The notes beneath the pieces were generated by a model. It was not told where the DNA came from. It saw only the letters and a program-made list of their open reading frames with translations, and ran no database searches. The position numbers and the translations under genes were made by a program. A DNA stretch of 64,000 nt from Micrasema longulum (taxonomy: Eukaryota > Arthropoda > Insecta > Trichoptera > Brachycentridae): positions 46,906-110,905 of the forward strand of contig JAGVSM010002747.1 in the NCBI GenBank assembly GCA_022494885.1, given 5' to 3'. Of this stretch, positions 11,240 through 24,700 are shown piece by piece (the stretch's first letter is position 1; each line of letters starts with the position of its first letter).

Positions 11240-12010
11240 TGTCAAATCTCCCCCTCGAAGCCCAGATCCGTAAAGTAAAGGCTATTAGGTAGGAGGTGAA
11301 CTTTTTAACATCCCCGGGTTTAACCAGTGGTTCCTAGAGGATTAGGCTCCTTTTATGATGTAAAACATTACATATAATGTGTATGGGTGTTTCTTTATCT
11401 GCACTGTAGAACCTACATTCGTTCATTCTAGCAAGGTGTTTGTTCAATATGCAGTGTCCAGTAAGGGCTTTTGTGATAACCCTCACTTATTTTCGGCTGA
11501 GCTTTATCAGGTCAAGAGCAAAACTTTGGGAGTACCCTTATATCAGCTTCTTCGCATAGTGCTGACCAGGTATTTTTTGCCAAAGCATTACACTCTGCTT
11601 TCTGGCCCATGACCTTAGATCATTACGAGGAGCGCATTTAGGCAACCTACAGCAAGATTCAGGATCTATATATTGCAAATCCATCAGCTGCCTCGTTACC
11701 GTCGATGTTTGACTGTCTAGGTACCCAAATTAATGTCACACTGTTACACTCACCGACGCAATTAAGCGCCCGTAGGTACTCCAAGGTTAATTTAAAATTG
11801 ATCTTGACAAAGTTCAGTGCTTTTAAAGTACCCTGACTATCAGAGAGAATATAAATTATTTTGTTTTTGTATTGTCTGCGCAAATGTTTTTGCGCGCAGG
11901 CATAGATAGCATAGACTTGTGTTTGGAAGACAGTGGGATAGACCCCTAGGGAGTACAACAGGCTACCGGAGTCCGATAAAATTTTTAAAAATGACAATAC
12001 GATTTTTCTT
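11240..12010 (-). mobile_element. LINE RNase H domain remnant, minus strand
   Basis: The minus-strand frame 11997-11659 reads TVFQTQVYAIYACAQ, then IIYILSDSQGTLKAL and VTLIWVPRQSNIDGNEAADG. These are the RNase H signatures of I/R1-clade LINEs: a catalytic Glu equivalent in FQxQ/E-x-xAI (Gln here), Asp in SDSQ, and Asp in GNExAD. The downstream C terminus is broken by stops. The Glu-to-Gln change and the stops indicate a dead copy. Confidence 0.75.
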
Positions 12011-12989
12011 TAAATATACGACTTGATGAGGTACGCGGATGGAGAAATTTAATTTTAAGTTTTTGTTTTACCTCAGATATTTCTCACTAAATGTAAATGT
12101 TAATCATTATATTTCGTTCTAATTTCTTTGTATTATATGCTTTACTTGCTATGTTATTTCTGTTTTAAGTACATATTATTACTTATGACGGTGTTATTAC
12201 GATACCTTTATGAAAATACTCTTCTGTCCCAAAATGAGTTTGTTCTAACTCCCGGGAGAACAAAAAAATGTATGATTTAATAAAAAAAAACAAAACTTAT
12301 TCGCAAATTCTCTTTTCAACATCGAATGTTTTCCCCGAGTTGAAGCGCCACCGTCAGTAGCCACCTACCTACCTTGTATAATTATCGGTTATCTACGCCG
12401 GTCGTGGTGCGCAGTACGCGGCGGATGGACCAAAATACTGCTCAACCGGCGTTCGATCTCATTAAGGAATGTCTCAGGTCTTGCCATATTAATTAGCGGC
12501 AAATATGATTAACGACTCCCAGCGCCTCGCCTGCCTGCCTGCCGACTTCCTTTCCCCGGAACGAGACACAATACACAATACATCACATTACGCGCCGGTA
12601 GGCACGCCTCGCACCCGCCTCGCACCCGCCTCGCACCCGCCTCGCGATAATAATAAGGTCGGTATCAATTTCAAGTTCAGTTCTCTATTAGACGATGAAA
12701 GTAATGTGGTTTTTTTATGTAAATCTATACCTAGGCACCGCCGCCGCCGCCGCGCCGGTATTCACTTCCGGATTAGATCGTTTTGAAATAATCCACATTT
12801 TATTAAAGCATTTTAACTTTTATGTAGTTCAATAGAAACATAACTTGAAGACCTTCAATTATCCCAGACCATGGTCCAGCGAAAGAGTCGAGCTTCGAAC
12901 ACCGCTCTTTTATAAATTGTTCACCGTTGTTTATAGAGGTATTTGGGAAAATAACTCTTTATCGACCTAAATAATATACTAATAGATGT
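12011..12989. other. Intergenic, no gene recognised
   Basis: Two GC-richer patches (12330-12450 and 12520-12650) stand out from the AT-rich background and could be regulatory. The frame at 12505-12786 is compositionally driven by the minisatellite inside it and is not called as a gene. Confidence 0.4.
12606..12646. repeat. 11-bp minisatellite
   Basis: GCCTCGCACCC repeats at 12606, 12617 and 12628, with a partial fourth unit at 12639. Confidence 0.9.
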
Positions 12990-13055
12990 AACAAAAATGA
13001 TGCACCGATGCAGTGCCCTAAGCACCACTAAGTGCAGAAAGGGAATGATGATGAG
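12990..13055 (+). mobile_element. SINE 3' end fragment
   Basis: GATGCAGTGCCCTA-like sequence, the ACTAAGTGC[AG]GAAAGGGAATG block and a GATGATGA tail match the 3' end of the SINE at 30372-30642. The tRNA-like head is missing. Confidence 0.7.
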
Positions 13056-13290
13056 GTAGGTATTATGGATAAAGATTTGAAGTCAGAGCGTTGAATTTTT
13101 CGCGCCAAGCGAAATGTGTTTTTTTATTTAATTCTGCGCCCAGGCGCAATGTTCACCAATGATTGAGTTTTTATTTTTTTTTAATAAATTTAATGTATTT
13201 TCTTTGCAACTGTTTTAGGTGTTTCGGAAGGGTAACTGTTTTAAAACGGCAGTTACAATTTTATTTTCCACCTCTAGTACTGGCTACCGC

Positions 13291-13348
13291 GCACCGCACG
13301 GCACCGCACGACACCGCACGGCACCGCACGGCACCGCACGGCACCGCA
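13291..13348. repeat. 10-bp minisatellite
   Basis: GCACCGCACG is repeated about 5.8 times with one variant unit (ACACCGCACG). It makes long spurious open frames in this region. Confidence 0.9.
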
Positions 13349-13599
13349 GCTACTGCAGGCTTATTCTGTCACAATTTCGTTTCGTAAGTTTGTTCGTTCG
13401 CCATAAATCCATCTCATTCTAACGCGATCAATGCCATATTTCTCTCTCGTTCCCTCTCATACGATACGAATGAATTTTCGAAACGAATTAGTTACAGTAT
13501 AAGGCCATAGATAAGCGAGTCAGATTTAGGTAAGTATCTCTAATAGTAATCAGCTGTAATCAGCTCACCGACCACTACCGACAGGCGACAGTCGACAGT

Positions 13600-13840
13600 C
13601 GACAGACAGGCTCAGTCTCAGTGTAATAACCTCCACCGCCAGAGCGGGTAGTGGGCAGTCGGGTGGTTGGACCGTTGGACCGTCTGCAGTCTGTATCGCG
13701 TAGCGAGTGCTCTGCACGGCCGGTGTCAGTGGGTAGATCTAGTGAAGTTATTATATTTAGTGTTCCCAGTGTGAGCCGCGCGAGTTACCACCAGCTCTAC
13801 TGACCGCGTGAACTGCCTTCTAAATTGTTTGTAATTCCTA
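13600..13840 (+). promoter_or_regulatory. Proposed promoter and untranslated first exon of SOAT
   Basis: GC-richer sequence with two insect-type initiator matches: TCAGT at 13726, and CTCAGTCTCAGT near 13611. It ends in a strong donor (CTA|GTAAGTC, exon end 13840). Spliced to the acceptor at 15651, the SOAT frame meets an in-frame TGA at 13801 with no ATG before 15681, which supports 15681 as the start codon. Transcript data would be needed to prove the exon. Confidence 0.4.
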
Positions 13841-14685
13841 GTAAGTCGAAGTTCACTTTTTATGATAAATGGGTAATAGCATTAATGTCACGGTATCAGC
13901 ATTATTAAATTTTTAACTTTACCAAAAAGAAAAATACTATGTTAACAATAACGCGTATCAACAATAACAATAAATAAATATTCATTTTGTCTCCTGTGTA
14001 CAGAAAAAAATGTCTATAATTTTATTTTTTTATTTAAATGGAAAAAGTTTGTTTTTTCCTATAATAACGATATCTAAAATAATAACCAATTGATAAAAAT
14101 ATTTTTATCATTTTACCTACATAACTTACTGGTGTTTTACAAACACAAATTGATTTGGAAATATTGCTATTCGTCGAATACTCATACTCGTACGTTTCCG
14201 TTTCCGTTTCTTACACATACAAATTACATCTGAAAAGAGATAATGGCACTGACGCGCATAGCTTAGTGACCGGGTAAATAGCCAGGATATTATTGCATAT
14301 CCATCGAATGCTGTCGGCCCGACCGCTCTCCTCGTCGTCTCCTCGTCGTCTCCCCGGCCAGGAGGGGAGGAGGTGCAGGGTGCAGCCATCCGCCGCCGCC
14401 GCCGTAATAATACGCACACGAATTGGTTATTTGTGCCGGATTTCTTGTTCAAAGCGCTCGATCAGCGCGTGTACATACGCATCTTCAAGTTCGGACTCGG
14501 GACTCCGGACCGATGTTGCCCGCGTTAGTATATTTATAATCGTCATATTATATTGTCGTCCTCGCTGAGAACTTTATTATATTTATGCTATTGACCGAGT
14601 TATTTTTTGTTTGTCGGAGAGGACCACAGAAAATATAATTATCGGTTATGGGGAGATAACGGATTATAACAAATAATAAAGCCGA
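13841..14685. other. Proposed SOAT 5' intron, first part; nothing coding recognised
   Basis: Contains a GC-rich patch with CGCCGCCGCCGCC near 14391 and CTCGTCGTCTC repeats. Overlapping open frames on both strands at 14126-14568 are by-products of that composition. Confidence 0.45.
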
Positions 14686-15123
14686 GTGAACGCGGTTGAA
14701 ATGCGATCTCTTAGACGAATGTGTGGGAAATCAATGTATGACAGGGTTACGAATGATGAAATCAGGCGAGAGTGTAAATCTGAGACAAGTATAATTGATA
14801 AGATTAAAAAAGGGTCTCTGAGATGGTTTGGTCACGTAGAACGAATGGACGATGAGAGAATGGTAAAACAAGTATATATGGCAAAAATGAACGGCAACGT
14901 TAGACGAGGACGACCAAGGAAGACGTAACATGATCAGATAAACCAAAATCTTAAGTCTGGTCATGTCAAAAGCAGACAGAACCGAAGGGCATGTATGACA
15001 AGATGTATGAATGTGGAAGAGGCTAGGAGTGTATACCAGGATAGACGTGTGTGGCGGTCCATTCTCTCTGCCTACCCCTACGGGGAAATGGCGTGATGGT
15101 AGTAGTAGTAGTAGTAGTAGTAA
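14686..15123 (+). mobile_element. RTE-like LINE 3' end with (AGT)n tail, copy 1
   Basis: The frame reads MRSLRRMCGKSMYDRV, then SLRWFGHVERMDDERMVKQV and GNVRRGRPRKT. This is the LRWFGHV-x-RM and RGRP boxes at the C-terminal end of RTE-type LINEs. A TAA replaces Trp in RKTWHDQ, and the copy ends in an AGT microsatellite at about 15102-15123. Positions 14813-15123 are nearly identical to 40060-40365, so the family was active recently. Confidence 0.75.
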
Positions 15124-15680
15124 CAAACAAAAAAAAAAATTCAGTCTCATTATAATATTATCTCGAAGATTGCTAATTAAAATTACTAGGTACCTTAACC
15201 TAGACATATAACTTTTTGATAGCAAACACGATAACCACAATATTGTAAACAATTATTAGATTTATAGATATGAAATTTACCGTGACCTGTCATAATGATG
15301 TGAAATCACATCGTCAAATAACAAGTTATCTGATTTATGTACATATATTTTTTGGTGATTTTATTTTGTGGAGCCGTTCGGTGTTTTTTTAATAGTTGCG
15401 TACATGTTGTTAATAATTGGATAAAGATTTAACTAGTGTTATTTTTCATTATTTATATTAAATATGCATAGTGTTTGTCCACCCTTAATGATGTAATGTA
15501 ACGCAAACCCGCTCGTATTCGTAACGTAAAAGTTCAGTCTCGAGACAGGATCGCCAGCGCCATCTTGATTATATTTACGTGTTTAAAATGAATGGCCATA
15601 AAGGTCGAACCGAAGCCGAAAGTTTAACGTTTTGTTTGTTTTGTTCCTCAGTTGATCGGTTCCGGCGTTCCAAGATCGCG

Positions 15681-15748
15681 ATGGAGAGAATTAAGAAGGA
15701 TTCTCACAGAAGCAAAGAGCGGAACAACAACTACATCAAGCCTGAAAG
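15681..15748 (+). CDS. SOAT coding exon 1
   Basis: An acceptor precedes 15652 and the donor is AG|GTAAC at 15749. The frame before ATG 15681 is open within the exon (from 15654) and basic, so an upstream coding exon cannot be fully excluded. The encoded N terminus is hydrophilic and Lys/Arg-rich. Phase 2 at the end (AG) joins to exon 2. Confidence 0.8.
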
Positions 15749-18700
15749 GTAACATTCCTGTCTCGTATAATGCCGCTTATCAATTCCGAGTCTAAATAAA
15801 ATAGGTAATCCCAGCATAGACGTCCATTCGCTACAGAAACGGTCAGCTTTACTCCGGAGGGAACATTCCTCCCTCGTCCCTCCGCGGGTTGAAGTGCCGT
15901 TATTTCGCCTACCCTAAACTCTGCGTTCGGTCGCGGTCACCGCGATAATACAACGGTACTTCGCTACTACGGTCAGCCTTACTCCGGAGGGAACGTTCCT
16001 CCCTCGTCCCTCCGCGGGTTGAAGTGCCGTTATTTCGCCTACCCTAAACTCTGCGCTCGGTCGCGGTCACCGTGGTAATACAACAGGTATACATTTGGAA
16101 CTTTACCGCTTTAATTCTCGACTCCTCGCGTCGCCACTAGTAGGAGTAAAAACTACTTTACGCTGAAACCTCTCTCTACGCGAGGGGCGCGTTCTACGCA
16201 GTACCGTGCAATGCGCACTACAAAAAGAACAGCGGTGGATGGGTTTCCTCGCGTGAAAAATTTATTCATTCGAGAGAAAATCAATCCACGTTTAATTCAG
16301 TTAGCAGAAATTATCATTCTTGCTTTCAATGAATGATCTAGAATTTTATTTGTAGTTGTTTAGAGCGAGAAAATACATAACGATTATTCAAAAATATGTT
16401 TTTATAAAAATTTTGGATTCTGATAAAAGAAGCAATCTTCTTTCTTTGCTCGATACACATACCAATTTTTTTGTTATTTATTTATTTGTAAAAATACACA
16501 TTAATAAAAATTAAGATACATAAAAAATATATAGACCTAATAAATACAAAAACCTCTCCCGAGCCACTTTTTGTGGCTTGTTGGTCAAGTTTACCTATTT
16601 AAATATTAATCCTGCTTAAAAATAAATATCTCAACATAAACAACTACAGTCAAAATAAGGAGCAGTAGTTAGACTTTATCCGCTCAATTAAAAAAATAAT
16701 AAGAAAAATAAACATATCGTGAAAAAAAATATATAAATATTAATCAAATTTGAACACGTTATTTACAGAACATTAAAATAAAAAATTGTTGCAACAGAGA
16801 GGGAAAACATTTTTGAGAAGGTAATATCGGAGTTAGTTTAAGTGGCCACTTTATGCACTGTGTAACATTCACCATTCAGCGTATGTTTGAACATCCACAT
16901 TTCCGCAACTCTTCTATCTGTTGACTTTTGTAAAGTAAAAGAGCTAAAACCTTCATCATGTGGGTGAGATTCATTCGGCGAACCGACTCCTACTAGGCGA
17001 CGCCTGGAAACAATTTTCCAATTTTTTATACTTCTTTTACCAGGTAGTTAATCATTCCCTCAAACTCCCATATTCCCTTCTCAAAAATGTTTTCCCTCTC
17101 TGTTGCAACAAATTTAAATATGCACAACTCCAGCAAGTCTACAAGCATTTGGACATACTCGAAATATTGTCGAATGAATATATGTAAACTCTCGATTGCG
17201 AAGCCGATTTCTATTTTTTTCCTATTACATATATTATTAAATCTCAGGTTAGTGGGAATGAAATTAAATAAAAATGCAATGGACAATGTAACTCCATGTT
17301 CTACTGCCATATTGATTGCTTGTTTTAGGGATCACTAAACATCAACATGAAATACTCGTAATTGTTACAGCCGAGTTGTATCTATTTAAGTTGCTATTGA
17401 CTATTTTTTACGTTTTTATTTTTTAAGAAAGGAGGATATCAGTATCGGGAATGGTTATTCTAGATTGCGAGGTATCGATTTTGTGATTCTTCATAGTTAT
17501 TAAAATGACATTTTGTCAATAGTGGTACTTCAATTTTTTTACTTTCATTTCTTAAAATGTATTTGGAATATCGAGGAGACCACGCTGCGGTCATTTGCAA
17601 AATGTATGTTTTTATGGTCCTAGTGTTATTTCCAAACCGTGTAAAAAGAGGTTCCGCTCTTTTTATTACGATATCCGCCCCGACACGTGTCGAACTCGAC
17701 GTTTTACTGTTCCACTGTTTTAATAGTGTCGGAATTGGGTTCGCAGTGCGTTCCTTTCCTAAAATATCGTACCCTTGTCAGTAGTGGGTATAAAGTAGTA
17801 TATAATATGTATGTATATTGTATGAATACGCACATAAATATTTGCAAGTAGTAAATGATACATTGAGCGGTAAATAATTAATTACGATTCCCGTCACTAT
17901 TATTTACGCCTTATTAGGTATTTATCACGCGTAATCGTCGACTTATTATTGAATGGATCACATTCCTCGCCGATGAAACGGACTATAACTATGTGGCTGA
18001 CGAAATACAACAATATTTATTTGTTTGGATGCCGTAAAAAGCTACTTCGCTTACAACATTACTCCTTCGGTAGTACGGTTGTCGTTCGATAGCAGTGTTA
18101 TTCTATAAAGATACGCGAAGCTGATGTTTTGTTCGACGACTATGGTATGATGGGTCAGTGCAGCAGATTACATCCGTACTCGTATCCGTAGAACGAGACG
18201 AGGAGCGCGGAGGTTATCGCCGAGGACTTGCGAACGTGAACCGGTCACAATGTACAGATGCGTGTTGTGTGTTGTGTGTTGCGTCGTATGTGTGCCTACC
18301 GCTGCCGACCGCAGTTCCTTGTTTATGTCAACAGTACAAATCGATATCGTCAACAGTCATTATCACTATCAGCTTTAAGAAAATATTTATCTTCCCGGTC
18401 GATAGTAACGCGGCTCGCACGAGCGGGCCGTTTCCGTGGAATGTTTCAGTATTTTCAGAGCTGAAAGGTCCCCGCGTTACTTGATAAAACCGGAATCAGA
18501 ATCTACTACTACCTTCTACCTGCTACCTTCCGAGCGGAATACACGCACTCTGCCTCTGTTCACCCGTGGAGTCCTTCTTTATTCGAGGCCTTCCCCTCAT
18601 CGTAAATAACCATATTTTTAATTATGTTGTAATTTAATATTGTATATGTGAAATATGTTTTATTTTAATTTCCTGAAATGATTTTTTTTGCCTAACAGTA

Positions 18701-21700
18701 CAGATCTTATTTGTCTTTTTTTTAAGGAATTTAAAAACAAAATTCATTTTTACTGTGTTATGTGTTACTAAATTTTAAGTCATTATTTTTGGATACGTAT
18801 ATTTGCGTAAATTGTTTGTAAATTTTGTAGATACTTTTTGTTGAAAAATTTGAATAAAAAAAACAGTCATCGAGGGGATCCCGAGGGGCAGGAGCGACGT
18901 GATGGTCTCTGGCCTCCCCCCTCCCCCCTCCGAAATCTGCGTAGAGTTTGTACTCCTTTGGAATATTTTAAATAAAATTCTTCTATGCGCAGTCTCCGGG
19001 ACTCGTAACAGCTGTGGGTGGATGGGGGCTTAAGGATCCCCTAGGTGCGATACTTCTCGTTCCTGGACTGGCCCCTGAAGCGTAAGGCCGATCACCTTAC
19101 CTACGTGTGTCTGATGATCGATATACCTTAACTTTTCTTTTGTAAATACCTATGTTCCTACAGTGGAGATTACCACTATTCCGGACGCATTGCCTTTAAA
19201 CGTTTCTCTTATCAATGGAGAAGATGTCAATGTAAATAATGTATCGGAATAATTATAATTTATAAGCGATCCGTGGACGACGGTCTCGGGGAGGAAGGTG
19301 CACTCGCACTCCGCTCCTCAGCCCCACCCTTACCCGGTGCACGCGCACTCGTGGCCCAGCAGTTTAGTACCCACTACCCACTACCCACTACCTACACATG
19401 TGTACCGGTATATTATAATATTACCATGTACGAGATATTCTTATTGCGCTGAAATGCGATATCGCTGTACTATGCTCGAGGCTAGACGAGATTGATTGGT
19501 GATTAATGATTAGTGATTAGACATTGGACATCAGTCAGATATTGACACATTATTACAATAATACTAGCGCTCAATGGGAACCGAGCGTTCTCAATATCGG
19601 GGCCGCGATTACAATGCCATGATTCGAGCCGAGGACGTCATACATTTGACTATCAACTATCCGTCATACCATGACGGATAGTTGAATATAAATTCTCCCG
19701 AACAAGTAAGAAGATTCACTACCGACCCAAGGGGCAGCGTACGCCACCGTATTCAGATCTACCCACTAAAGTAACATACCTTCATTTACCTTCATTATGA
19801 CGTCATGGGTACAGATAAAGTCTCCCGACCGACTACTAAGATACACAACCGATCCCCCCATCTCCAAGTTTCGATGTAAGTACATCGGTTTATACCGACG
19901 GATCTAGAACTCCTCGATACGTTTATCTACGCATCAAAAGTGACAAAAAAAAATTGTCCGCCAAGCAATTTTTCCTTTATGATTATGATTTACTTAAATT
20001 TTTAATCGTTTTGAGGTTTGCGCTTTTTTTCTTTAGAGTCTATTCAAAATATAAGAGAGAAAAAAGTTAATTTTGAAGTCAAATTAAATTCTGACATAAC
20101 TGTAAGCTTCCAAAACGAGTGGCTAGATGCGAAAAATAATGTCGCTAGATTGTGCTCTATTAACATATAAAAGTATCTAGGCGTAAGAAAGTTGCCACTG
20201 CCTATGAAAAAATAATTAGTAATTATATTTTTTCCGTCTGTTTTATTATCTTCCAAAACGTATCAAAACGTTCAAGAAGCCGGCTTTGTAGTCGCTCTGT
20301 TGATAAATACAGACGATCGCTAAGCATATCGTCTTAACGATCGTTAAGGCAAGTGTCAAAACGCTAAGGCAAGTGTCAAAAGTCTTTTAAAAATCATGTT
20401 CAAGTGAGCATTTTTGTCTTGTATCGGGATTTATTGGAGTTTATAAACGTTTTGAAGTGGCTACTTTATATCACAAAAGCCTAATTAAAACAAAAATGAG
20501 AACTATTTAAATGTTTATGAAGTAAGGAACGCGAACTATTTTTTGCGGTCATTAATTGGTTGGTTTCGATCATATGATGTTGATATGGTAAGTAGGTAGA
20601 ACATACCGAGGAAGATACAGATAGTACAGAAGTTAAGTATACCGTCTCGATATATACAGATGAAGATAGCGTTCATAATTGAGGCCCTGGATTCGATTCC
20701 TGTCAGGGTAAACGTGAAATATTGGTTTTAAAGGTGGTTCAATGTCCTGATCTGGTCCCTGACTAGTATAACTAATCACCTCACCTTACATGTAACAAAA
20801 TGTATCCACATCCGCTGCAATCGAACTATCAATTCATTGCCCTATGCACCACTGAGTGCGTATAGAGAAATGATGATAATATATTTCTTTATACGAAATA
20901 TTTAAGATTATCGAGTACTCATTATCATACGCACTATTTGAAAGCAGACCGCACCTGAACGTTCTCCGTGTGGCAGAGCGCGCACTAACGGCGTACTAAT
21001 TACCTTCTCTGAAATGTTCTTCATCTCTGTTGTAATGTGTTAATATGAACAGCTCCCCGGGGAGTTTAATCCAGTCCTTGTCTACAAAAATTTGGACAAA
21101 CTCAAAATATTGTTCATTATCACTGTTTTATTTTCAATACTGAATAACAAGAGTATAATTAGTGAAGCGGTAGTTTAGCTGATTATTCGCATTATATTGT
21201 AACATAATTATTGCGCAAATTTTGCCATGAAACTGTTTTACAACACGCGCAGATTGTCGGTGCTAATTGCTGCCGTTTCGTAGAGCAGGTGGGGGGGTAC
21301 TACACTACCGTACCTCAAAGGATAAACCGCGGTATAGTAACATTTGGAGTTTAGTTCAGGAAATATATTGTTTTCAATGTTTAAAATATATAATATATTT
21401 AAGAACCAACATGTATTTACAAGTAATTCAAATAGATCAAATAAAAGAAGGAATCGTTTGTTAGAAATACCACATTGTAAAACGAGGCTAGCACAGAGAC
21501 ATGCATATCTTATAGGCCCAAAAAATGCTCTAACACATTTATGTGGAAGAACACAAAGCAAAAATTATCTTATGGACAAAACACGGTAGTCCATTTAGTC
21601 GTAGAATTCACTTCCCTCTTTTCTCAATCCAATGAAGGACATATTATGTACTTCTGGATTACCTTCTTTCAGCACAAAGATGCTAAGGCTACCAGATTTC

Positions 21701-24700
21701 AGAGAGCTCCTTGTATGTGGTGGGCAAGCTGTTAATAGACTATCAAGTCCATTTAGTAAACTTATCGTTTTGAAGCTTTCTACATTCTTACATTCTTCTC
21801 TCGCAGGCGGATAGTTTATTTAAAATTATTTTCATAAGAACATCAGCATTCATTTGTTATTGCTCTAGAAACAAAACAGCACTTCCGGTCATTATCCAAA
21901 ACATCAGTTGATGAGGAGTTACGCGGAAGTGGATGGTAAAATTAGTGCAATTCTCGGGGTATCCAATGTTGCGAAGATAGTTGATCTGAAGTAAGTCAAA
22001 GAGAAGTCAAATATTTTGCATCCTTGTTTTTTTTTTGCGAAGGTCTACTGTTGTGAAATTTTCTCTGTTAAAGTTGGTCTTACGAAGAAAGTCGCCCTTC
22101 TTATCTGCTGACCAAATTGTCAGCTAGAGCAGCAACCACGGCTAGATGTTCGTTTAATCAAGCAGAAACTAATCTCATTCCCACCACATATTAGAAACAT
22201 GAACTATTTATTTGTTACGTACGGAGTAGGTAGACAATTCTCAAAGTAAACCTTTCTCACTTACAAAGTGGCAGTTCTTTTTTATTTATTTATAACGGTT
22301 ATGTCCATCTATTTCGATATGTAAAGAGCAATTGCTCTCGTATCTGCTCTTCCAGAAGGTTTTTTTATATATTTATTTTACTAAAACTAATTTTAAGGCT
22401 GTCGCCGGAGTCACGGGTAGAGTAAACCGAGAATTGTATTTAGTTTTGAATATATGGCGACAAAACATAAATTTGGGCACACTATAATTATCAATGCCAA
22501 AATCATCCATTTTCGTTTTATTCAAATCACGATGACTCTTTAGTTCCGAGAGCTTCTACCAATTTTTTTTGATAGCGTCTTTTTAAAAATCCATCGTGCA
22601 GAGCCCGCCTTCTTTAATCGAGCTGCGGAGACGTTTTTGCAAGTATAGAGTTTGCTTTTTTTTGCTCGACATAATTTTCACTTAATAATAAACCTTTATT
22701 CACTTAATATTATATTTAACCCTTAGCCCCACACGCTATTTCTGGCCACGCATGTACAATGTACACACGTAGGGGAGCATGGTCCCCCAAAAAGAAAAAT
22801 CATGTATCAGTCAGAAATAAATTAAATATTTTTTTTAACTTCAAACATAAAAACAGACATCTCTAGCGTCAAACAAAACAAGTTACAAGAAACACGTTAA
22901 ATTTTAAGAGTTAACTTTAGAAAGCAGTTATGTATTAAAATTAGTCATAAAAAAATCAATCAAGTCTTTTTTGTAGTTACTCTTATCTCATGAATTACAA
23001 AACATGCATAAACATCTATAAAAGTACTCAAACATCACGAGGGGAATGCACATAGCATAAGTACTAAGTAAGAAAAAAATATCAAAAATCAGTCAATTTT
23101 AGGAACCTTATTGCAATCTCAATATTTTCTATCAAAATAATGTTTATGGTCTAATGAATATTTTCCTGACATTTAGCACATATTTTTTCGTCTACAGAAT
23201 GATTACGACACACATTCTTCATACTCTTGGAGTTTTGCTGTCTTTGAGACGTGGGCACAAATGACAGCGCGATTTCTTAGGTCTCTTATTTTGACTCGGT
23301 CCTTGTGCAGGTTGATCTTCAGGTAGCTGTTGGTGTTGACCAACCTCACGGAGAAATTTGTCAATCATATCTTCAGTCGGCCTCCGTGGTGTAGTGGTCA
23401 AGACGCTTGACTCACGCACGGAAGGTTCCGGGTTCGATTCCCGGTGAGAACGCAAAAATTAAAATGTGATTTTTCTCAAGCCTGGGTGCTCTGTGATGTA
23501 ATTCACCACTGTAATTAGGCCTCCTGGCCTGTTGTGGTGCAAAAAAAAATGTAAAAAAAAAAATGTAAATGTAAAAAAATGATTTCAACCGATTTGTATA
23601 TTACGATTTACGACACAATATTGTTTGAGTGATTCGTTTTTTGAATCGAATAATACCCAGAATAACCACAATAGAGACTACCCTGCTCCCTTCTCTTTCT
23701 CATCACACTGAAAATAGTTATTTTTTAAATGTAATTTATGTTTGAATGATTTCAGCATAAACAATGGAACTCGCGCAACCCGGAGTAAAGTATTCGTGGC
23801 CCGGCAGTCCCTTCTCACTGAACTGTTTGAGGTCGCCCACATCCGCACCATTTACCATATCTTCATAGTCATCCTTATTCTTCTGTTCCTCAACACGATA
23901 ATCTACGACCTCGTGGACCGCGGGAGGTATGTCATTTACTTGTTTTTTTCTGGCTCTGACTCAACGTGGATTTTCTAGCGAGTCAGAGCGAGTTCACGGG
24001 CAGACGCGTTAATTTGTGAACATTTATTTATTTGTACAAATACGAAAATTCAGTTCCATTGGGTTGAACATAAATTAATAAAAAGGTTTATAGGAAATAA
24101 ATCAACAGTATATTATTGTGTAAATACCTTATTAAGCCCGTTTTACATTGGGCATAAAATGATACAAGATCTTGCGCAAGTTCTTGCGCAGTTTTTTGAA
24201 CAATAAAATTATTATTATTTATATCACTACAGAGATGGGTAGAATTTTTGTTTCAAGATTATGGATATTCGAGCGTTTACAGGGCTTATGACCTGTCATA
24301 GGTTGGGTTCAAGTGGCCACTTTTATGTAGAATTCTACAACATAACTGTAAAAAAATTATTGTACCAAATCTTGGGTCATTTTATTAGCTGTTTTACATT
24401 GGGCAGTTTCTTGCGCGTAAGCATGCGCAGTACGTAGTATTCGACGCCATTTGCTGTTTGACATTTGACAGTTCGCAAATCGAGCTATTTAGTAACGACG
24501 CCGTTACTGACAACTAACAATATATTATTATTTTTGCGATCAACAACCAACCCAAGGCTTTTAAATCAACATGAATTGTGAACATTTGCTCTTAGTAGCT
24601 TTCGCAATATTTACAGTCTGCAGTGTACCTAAAATGTTCTTCCTAAAAAATGACAAAAAAACTCAATGCCAATAAAAAGATTTGATCTCAACTATTTTAA

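Noticed and set aside
12505..12786. 93-codon coding region
   Set aside because: Half of it is the 11-bp minisatellite and a GCC run. No motif or splice context.
13163..13422. Frames with HGTARHRTAP-type repeats
   Set aside because: They come from the 10-bp minisatellite read in different frames.
14126..14568. Overlapping 68-108-codon frames on both strands
   Set aside because: GC-rich triplet repeats suppress stops. No splice partner or domain is seen.
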